Shown one piece after another: positions 45,201-54,200 of a stretch of DNA of 64,000 nt (positions are counted from its first letter, which is position 1; each line of letters starts with the position of its first letter). The notes under the pieces were generated by a model. That model worked only from the letters and a program-made list of their open reading frames with translations. It searched no databases and was not told the origin of the DNA. This DNA comes from Crambe crambe (Eukaryota > Porifera > Demospongiae > Poecilosclerida > Crambeidae): contig OZ004584.1 in assembly GCA_963924555.1 (NCBI GenBank), forward strand, positions 5,827,001 through 5,891,000, in the 5' to 3' direction. The translations under genes were made by a program, and so were the position numbers.

Positions 45201-48200
45201 CTGGTTAGCTACAAAGTCATGGAAGAAGCAAATGCTTATGAATTGGTAGATGCAAAATGCATCACAACGCTAGATCTTAATCCTTCCTATGAAGTTCTTT
45301 CAACTTCAAATCAAATTAAAAGTGTTGTCACATCTGAAAAATCTCAGCAAGTGAAGTCACAGTTGAAGAAACCTACTTATCGTTGGGTATGTTATACATT
45401 TGCACTAGTTGGAATCATCTTAGTAGGTAGTGCAGCATTTGCTAGCTTGGCTCTTACAGTAAGGAATTCTTCACAAGTCAACCATCAGCGTTCTAGTGCT
45501 GCTAAACTCGAGCAGATGCTAACAATGCTTCAGAACAGCACATCAGAACTTGGACAAAGAATACTGCAGCTTCAGAACTCTTTGAATGATTATAATGAAT
45601 TCCAGGGTGATTCTGCTTCATGTTCCCAAATCTTGCTGTTGAATTCCTCCTCCCCATCAGGTCACTATTGGATCAGGTCCTCCAATGACTCTGCTGTCCG
45701 TGTGTACTGTGACTTCAATAGGCAGTGTGGTTGTGATGGACCAAGTACATGGACTCATGTGGCCTTCCTCAACATGTCAGACCCCAACCACGTCTGTCCC
45801 TGCAACTGGACCACCATCACTTCCCCCTTGAGGGCATGTGGGAGGGGAGAGGATATGAACCGAGGTTGCAGTTCAGTGTACTATTCCACTTTTGGACTGA
45901 CCTATAGTCATGTGTGTGGACGCATAATAGCCCATCAAAGTAGAAACACTGACGCCTTTTTGGGACTAATTCAACACTCCTTTCTTATCGATCAACCATA
46001 TGTTGATGGTGTCTCCCTGACTCTTGGCAGTGCAGGATCTCGTCAACATATCTGGTCCTTCGCCAGTGCTATCGGAGAAGAAGGTCCCTTTCTAACATCC
46101 TGGCTATGTGCATGCAGTAACAGCAATAACTGGCCACATTCAACTTCTTTTGTTGGAAATGATTACTTCTGTGACACCGGCAACCATGGTGATAATAATC
46201 CATATCATATTTCCCACTTCAATGACTCTCTCTGGGATGGCCAGGGATGTGGTCCCTCCAGCACTTGCTGCCAGTTTAATAACCCTCCATGGTTCTGTAA
46301 AACTCTCAACCAGTCCACCACTAGTGACCTGGAGGTCAGGATCTGTAAAAATTCAGGTCCTGATGATACACCTATCCAGCTTTTGGAACTTTATATACAG
46401 TAGAATGGAAATTAACCTGTGATGCTAAGCTTATTGATAACAAACTTCTTACTCCTGATACATTTCTGTAGTGTTATGTATTTGACAATAATGACGACAT
46501 ACCTGCCAGCTATTTTCAGTACTATTAATTAAGCTGAGTGTTATTTTTATAGCACTATTATAGGGTGTTGTACAGAGTTTTTTTTTTATGTCTATGTGCT
46601 TCCATGTACTTTATTTTTTGCTTCCAATGTCATTAGTGATAATTACTATACGAATAATGACCCATTACTAGACAAAAAATCAAAGTGGCAAAGTGTCCCT
46701 AGACCACTCTGAGCTGGATTTCCTTCTTCAAGATAAACCATGGATTCTGAAAAGGAACACCTCAATTCTCAAGGAAGCTCTTACCGTGTGGGATATTACA
46801 AGAGTCGATCTTCAAAAACACTTCAATGATAAAATCGTAAATAATAGCATATAAAGATTCTGACAGTTATGAATGGGAGCATAATATTTTCAAACTTGAA
46901 AGAACAATATCTTAACTAGTATCAATGGACTATCATATTGAAATTCAGACTAACATTTCAAGGTCTTGATAAGTATCATTCATCAGTATTTGAGCAATCA
47001 GTATTCAAACTCTCCTGCTACTTCATGTTCCCATGTCTTGCTGTTGAATTTCTCCTGCCCATCAGGTCACCTCCAGCAACCCTCCATGGTTCTGTAAGAC
47101 TCTCAACCAATCCACCACTGATGACCTGGGGGTCAGGATCTGTAAGAGTGGAAGTGATGAAGATACACCTATTCAATTGCTAGAAATTTATATCCATGCA
47201 GTAGATTCAGCTGATAGAGTTTTGTATCCAGTAGCTAAACAACCTTTAGAAACCTGCATAAAATTAAACCATTTATTTACACTGTTATCATACCAAGAAA
47301 CACAACACTATGTAATGATGATGTGATTAATTTCACAGTTATGACAACTTTCATGAAGTTTATGTAGAATGTGAAATCTTAGCTGTTACTAGCACCATGT
47401 TTATCAAAATGTGCAAGTGATTTTTTAGTTGTTTGCGCACATTCTGTTTACTATTAGGACTGTATCTGATTCTCAGATACTAGAAGTAGTGATAAAACAA
47501 TAGCATCTCAATGTAGTGCATAGTAGCAGCTATTCGAATCTTGATCTTTATACTTTTCTTTCCAAGTAATGAACAGACGTACGCCACATAGATTGGTGGA
47601 TGGGAAAGAAGTTGTCGCATCTATGAACAAGAACCAATCCTACCATATTCCAAGATACAGACAAAGTTCATCCGTACCTTCTGAAACTTCCTTTAAGGAT
47701 GAGAAATCCGAGCCCATGTACATTGGTTTTTTTGTGTGTGTGTTAGTTGGATTCGTCTTAGTAGGTGGCGCAGCGTTTATCAGCATGGCCATAATGTCAT
47801 GGAATATTTCACACATGAAATATCAGATTTCCAAGCTCAAAGCAGTAACTGCACAGCTTCAGGTTTTCGTGAATGAAAATATGTCCAGGCTTGAAAAGAA
47901 AACTCAAACAACTACAAATGATAGTGTGGATAAACTTGAAGGAAGAATAATGATACTTGAGAATCATGTAGAGAATGCGGTTGAACTTCAAGCAATGGCT
48001 TTGAGGTCATTAGATTCTAAAATTAACGATGTCGTTTTTCAGATGATCCATTCTTCTTCGTGTTCCCACATCTCGTTATTGAATCCCTCTTCTTCATCAG
48101 GTTATTACTGGATCAGGTCCTCCAATGGCTCTGCTGTGCATGTATACTGTGACTTCAACAGGCAGTGTGGTTGTGGTGGACCAAGTACATGGACTCGTGT

Positions 48201-51200
48201 GGCCTTCCTCAACATGTCGGACCCCAACCAGGTCTGTCCCAGTAATTGGAACACCATTTCTTCCCCCGTAAGGACATGTGGGAGAGGACTGAACAGTAGC
48301 ACTGGCTGTACTTCAGTATTTTATCCCATATTTGGTATTCCCTATATCCGTGTGTGTGGACGCATAGCGACCTTTCAACATGGTTATACCTATGCTTTCC
48401 AGCCATCCTTTACCACAGCAGTGGGGATAGATGGGCCATATTTAGACGGCGTCTCCCTGACTCATAGCAGTAAAGGATCTCGACACCACATCTGGTCGTT
48501 TGCCAGTACAGCAAGAGCTGTGAGACTCTCCAATAGCGATGTTTGCGATTGCACCAACTGCAATAATAGGCCATCGTTTGTTGGAAATAATTTCTTTTGT
48601 GAAACAATCAATCATAATAGTACTTTCTCCACTAACATGCACTCTGATGACTCTGTCTTTGATTGTGATGGGAGTTGTATGTCCTCAAAGACTTGTTGCC
48701 TGTTCAACAACCCTCCATGGTTCTGTAGGACGCTCCCCCAGTACACCACTGATGACCTGGAGGTCAGGATCTGTAAAGATGGCAACGACAAAGATATACC
48801 TATTCAGCTGCTAGAACTGTATATCCAATAGAAATGTCATCATGATAATTATTATGAATTTGCATAAAAATAAGACAGCTACTTTAGCTCTGATTGGTTG
48901 TACGTTATTTCAAAGGTATAGAGCCAGCAAAGTGTGATCAATGTAGTGTCATTCATGATGAAGAAGGTTAAGGGAACTGCAAGCGTTGGTAGGACCATGC
49001 CCCAGATCAGGATGCAATTAGCTACATTTGCTGGTCTTTGAAATTCAAAGAATTGAGAAGTACTTTCAGGGCCATTACATACATACATGCATGCATGCAT
49101 GCATACATACATACATACATACATACATACATACATACATACATACATACATACATACACACACTCCTGATAATAATTATTAATGTGATTAATTGTAGGG
49201 GATGTTGGATTTTGACCACATCTGCTCCAGAAAAACACCATCAGTGGCTGCTATGGTTTATCCCTTCAGGTGAGGTCATTTTAAGTCTATAATATGTGAA
49301 GGTACTCTACCTCTCCTGTTGTTTCTCAAACAATTACTTACTTCAAAATTGTTCCACATAATATTATGATAGTTGGACTAAGGTAAATGTATTATGGAGG
49401 GCTAAATCATGAGTACAATTTCAACCTGGTACTGTTACTTTATGATGACAACACCTTTTTGTTTTTATAGTGGGAACCACAAGCAGAAATTCTATTGGGG
49501 GCACAAAGAAATCATGATACCTGGTAAGGCACAGTCAACTAACATGATAGTCATGATAATTGATAATGCATGGAATTTCTCACAGTGTATAAAGAGATGT
49601 CAGAAGCAGTCAGTAAGCACACTGACGCTGATATCCTTGTCAATTTCGCTTCTCTCCGATCTGCTTATGATGCCACGGTGGAAGCCATTGGGTATGGACA
49701 GGTATGTGAGCATTGTATTCAAGAAAATCTCCTCCCCTAAAAAATCTGATATTATGATTTCCTTATGTTTTATAGTTTAAGACGATTGCCATTATAGCCG
49801 AAGGGATTCCAGAGAACAAGACCAAGAAGCTAAACAAGATGGCCAATAGCGAAGGAGTTACTATCATAGGACCTGCCACTGCAAGTCAAGCTAATCTTGT
49901 TGTTGTTGTTGTTGTTGTTGCTGCTGATGCTGTTGTTGTTATTGTTTTTTGTGTAATACTGCTCTGTAGAAAATAGTGATCTTGCATAATGTGCTTATCT
50001 CTATCGTTACACTAGACCTTGTGTTATCACATGACTATCATGTGACTTGCAGGTTGGTGGCATAAAGCCAGGCTGCTTCAAGATAGGCAATACTGGAGGT
50101 ATGATGGACAACATAGTCTCGTCTAAACTGTATCGCCCAGGAAGTGTGGCATACGTGTCCCGATCTGGAGGCATGTCCAACGAACTCAACAATATCATCT
50201 CCAGGACCACCAATGGTGTTTATGAAGGTGTGGCCATAGGAGGAGACAGGTTTGTCCTTTAAAGTACACTTAAAAAATTGTGTGTGATTTTGGGGGTTTT
50301 ACATGTTGATAATAATGAGAACTAATTTTTCACATAATCATTGTGTGGGGGATATCAACAAGCAGCATAATTAATTTTTAACAAAAATGAAAGCTTAATG
50401 GTATGTAATCGATTTTCATGTTCCTTGTTCAATAAGACTAATTAACAAAAAATTTCCTCCAATTAATTCATATTAGGTATCCTGGAAGCACATTTATTGA
50501 GCATGTGAGACGTTATCATGATGACCCTAATGTGAAGATGATCGTTGTACTGGGGGAGGTAAGTACAAAGCTGGGTTATGGAAGATACTTTACCCAAGCT
50601 GAACTCTCACCCACTCACCTTTTTGTGACAGGTTGGAGGGATAGAGGAATATGCTATCTGTGATGACATCAAGAGTGGTCGCCTGTTCAAGCCAGTGGTG
50701 GCGTGGTGCATAGGCACCTGTGCCCGAATGTTTACAGCCGAAGTTCAGTTTGGCCACGCCGGAGCTTGTGCCAATGCAGACAGAGAAACTGCTCTAGCAA
50801 AGAATAAGGTGAATACAAGCCACCATCTATGTATGGATGGAGGATGAATGTTTAACTATTAATTCATGTAGGCTTTGCTTGAAGCTGGAGCCCATGTTCC
50901 TGATAGCTTTGATACTTTGGGCACAATCATAGGGTAAGCTTGTATGCACTACTCAGTGTTTCCCCCAGTATACTAAATGCAGGGCAGGCCACCCTATTTG
51001 GATATAGAACTTCAAAGAAAGTGGACTGGGTCTATGGCACTAATTGAATTATATTCTCATGAATATGTGACCCAATTTGAGAAAAGGGACCACTTCACGC
51101 AGAATTTTAAAATGGAGTTATTAGTACCACGCTATAGCTCATTGCCTTAGAAGTTCATTGATACTACGCTTGAAGCTAGATCTTAAACCGCCGCGGAGCT

Positions 51201-54200
51201 ATAAGCGCTAGAAGTGCATCGCCTCAGAGAAAGATTCAATAAGCGTTTTGCAATAAACCGCGTCTAAACATTGAACTTCCGGTCAATACCCAATTCTCCG
51301 TAAATCTCTACGTGAGTCCGTATAATACGATGACATCATTCAATTTTTCTTACCTCGTGTAGCAGCTGGGCAGAGAAGAAGTAGACTTAGCTTTACTGCG
51401 TTCTTATCTTTGAGCGTTTGGGTGATCTAAGATATACAAGACATGGGACAAGCTCTAAACAATGATCAGGTAAAGTTTGGGTAGATAGCTGTTTGTAAAT
51501 GCATAGTGTACAGTAGTTGTAAAATACTGGTAAGTTTTATTATCCTATCTCTATGTTTTAAGCTTTATTAGTTGATTCGTATGGAAGCAGTGTTTGTCTG
51601 GGTTGGAATCTAGACACTGGTGTGATCAGGGCTGTGTTTTTCATTGTCAACAGGCCTGGAGTTTAAGGAGACAGATTAACTTCATTCAGCACCTCCAGAT
51701 CGGGATTTTCTGACCTGTGAAGTTGGATGGCTTCTACCACAGCCTCTTCCTATCTGTAGCTAGCTAAATATGTGTAGCTAAGTTGTGTATTCAGTAGAAA
51801 CAATCGATATGAAAATTCATTATTATGTGGGGATTTCCCCTTATTTCCGCGCACTATGCTCTTACGTCCTCCGTAATTGAACATTAAAATTTGGGCACGT
51901 AGGATGTGAAATAAGTTCCGGGTGAGGTAGCTCTCTTCAACTCGAGCGCTTGCCTACTTCAAAGCCTTCCCACTTCCTGAAATTTGGCAGGAAGTTAGAC
52001 AAAGGACTGAAGATACTGTGGAGGCAATAAAAAAGAAGTGAATAAAAAAATTAATTTTACCTAAGGCTAACTTTAAACGCGCATATCTCAAAATTAAATC
52101 CTGCGTGAAGTGGTCCCTTTTCTAAAATTATATCACATATACTTAACCACCCTATTTGAAAGTACAGCTAGGGGAGACTCTGACTACTCTTATTGAATAA
52201 ATATATACTTATAGTGAAATTTATTACTCTATTCGTTTTATTAAAATGGGTAAAGATGCTTGAATGCTGCCGTCTTTTCCTTTAATATAGTGAAGTGTAT
52301 GATCAACTGATAGCAGCAGGTCTGATAGTGCCGCAACCGGAACGAGACCCCCCGAAAGTCCCAATGGACTACAAGTGGGCGCAGGAGCTGGGACTCATAC
52401 GAAAGCCTGCTAGCTTCATGTCCAGTATCTGTGACGAGAGGGGGGAGGAGCTACTCTATGCAGGCATGCCCATATCTGACGTCTTTAAGGATGATATTGG
52501 AATTGGTGGGGTTCTGAGTCTTCTGTGGTTCCAGAGAAGGTATTATTATTATCCATGTCATCCCAAAATTAGACTCATCTAAACAGACTGTCCTATAAAG
52601 AGACCACCTCTCTATTAAGGCCTCTGCCATATTCCAGACCTCTTTAAAGAGACTACTCTCTGATAAGGGCAGTCTACCGTGTCCCAACAATACCTATTCC
52701 AGACCTCTTTAAAGAGACCACTCTCTGATAAGGGCAGTCTACCATGTCCCAATAATACCTATTCCAGACCTCTTTAAAGAGACTACTCTCTATTAAGAGC
52801 AGTCTACCATGTCCCAATAATACCCTTTCTAAAAAGACCACTCTCTAATAAGGGCAGTCTACCATGTCCTAACAGTACCTATTCCAGACCTCTCTATAAT
52901 GGAAAAGGATATCTCAGTTGACCTAATAGAATATCCCCTCAATGTGTGGCTTGCTCCTGCCAATTATCAACATTCTCTATCTCTTGTTAGATTGCCAGAT
53001 TATGCTTGCAAGTTCCTTGAGATTTGCCTGATGGTGACAGCAGACCACGGACCGGCTGTCTCAGGTGCCCACAACACCATTGTCACAGCCCGAGCCGGCA
53101 AAGACCTCATCTCTTCCCTAGCCTCTGGAATACTCACCATTGGAGACAGATTTGGAGGGGCTTTGGACGGAGCTGCAAAGATGTTCACTGAAGCTTATGA
53201 CTCCAACATGATCCCAATGGAGTTCGTTAACTCCATGAGGAAACAGCATAAACTGATCATGGGAATAGGCCACAAAGTCAAATCGGTATGTGATACCAGT
53301 ACTCTAGATTTTGGTGCCATATGATTCTATAGGGCGGGCCATCCCCTAACATTTCTATTTAGTGCACTCACTTGTGCATGCTGAGTCATCATTTTGATTG
53401 TAAGCTAATGTGGTATGGTAGGAGATACATAATAATAATAGTGTAAATTTTGTGGTGTAAACCTTTTCGTGGGTTTACAGGCTTATAATGAATCCCTTGT
53501 ATTAATTATTTTTCAAAACTGCAAATCCACGAAAATTTTATCCCACACAAATTTCACACTATAAGGATATGTTCTGGTGGGCATAATGTATCATACCCAT
53601 GAAAGTACTTAATTATGTGACATTGTGCAGTTGAATAATCCGGACATGCGAGTAGAAATCATTAGGGACTATGTTAAAGCCCATTTCCCAGCCACACCCA
53701 TTCTCGACTATGCTCTCGAGGTGGAAAAGATCACCACATCAAAGGTAATATGAAACTTATTAATTAAAATCACATACGTATAATAATTATCCTTTGTAGT
53801 AGAATTTTTCATTTCTGTTCCTCTTTGTATGTTTAGAAGCCCAATCTGATCCTGAATGTTGATGGTGTGATTGCAACCAGTTTTGTTGACCTTCTGAGAC
53901 ACAGTGGTGCTTTCACACGGTAAGTTGATCAGTAATGGTAACCAACATAACATGTTGGCACTCCGGTTTGATGAAATCGTCCCATAAATTTCTATGACCA
54001 GTTGGAATATTGTAAAGAGCCACAATAGCTTACAAGGTCACTCATATTGCATATAGTTGCTTTTATCCAGTTATAGACAGATTGATGACTGATATTTGAT
54101 TTCAGCCTAGAACTGGATTTTATGGTCTATATGACTATTACAGTGTTATTATTTTGTTTTACAGGGAAGAGTGTATGGAATACATTGAGATAGGGTCACT

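Larger units (their letters stand above)
32278..49198 (+). other. Giant intron 7 of ATP-citrate lyase, host of nested gene cluster
   Basis: Donor gttagc at 32278 follows codons ending RAVQ, and acceptor tag at 49196-49198 precedes GMLDFDHIC, so the conserved RAVQ-GMLDFD joint is intact and in phase. At 16,921 bp it is more than ten times the next longest intron of this gene (about 1.36 kb, itself enlarged by a transposon). It carries six intact same-strand genes and three pseudogenes of one receptor family plus a Crypton fossil. Confidence 0.93.
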
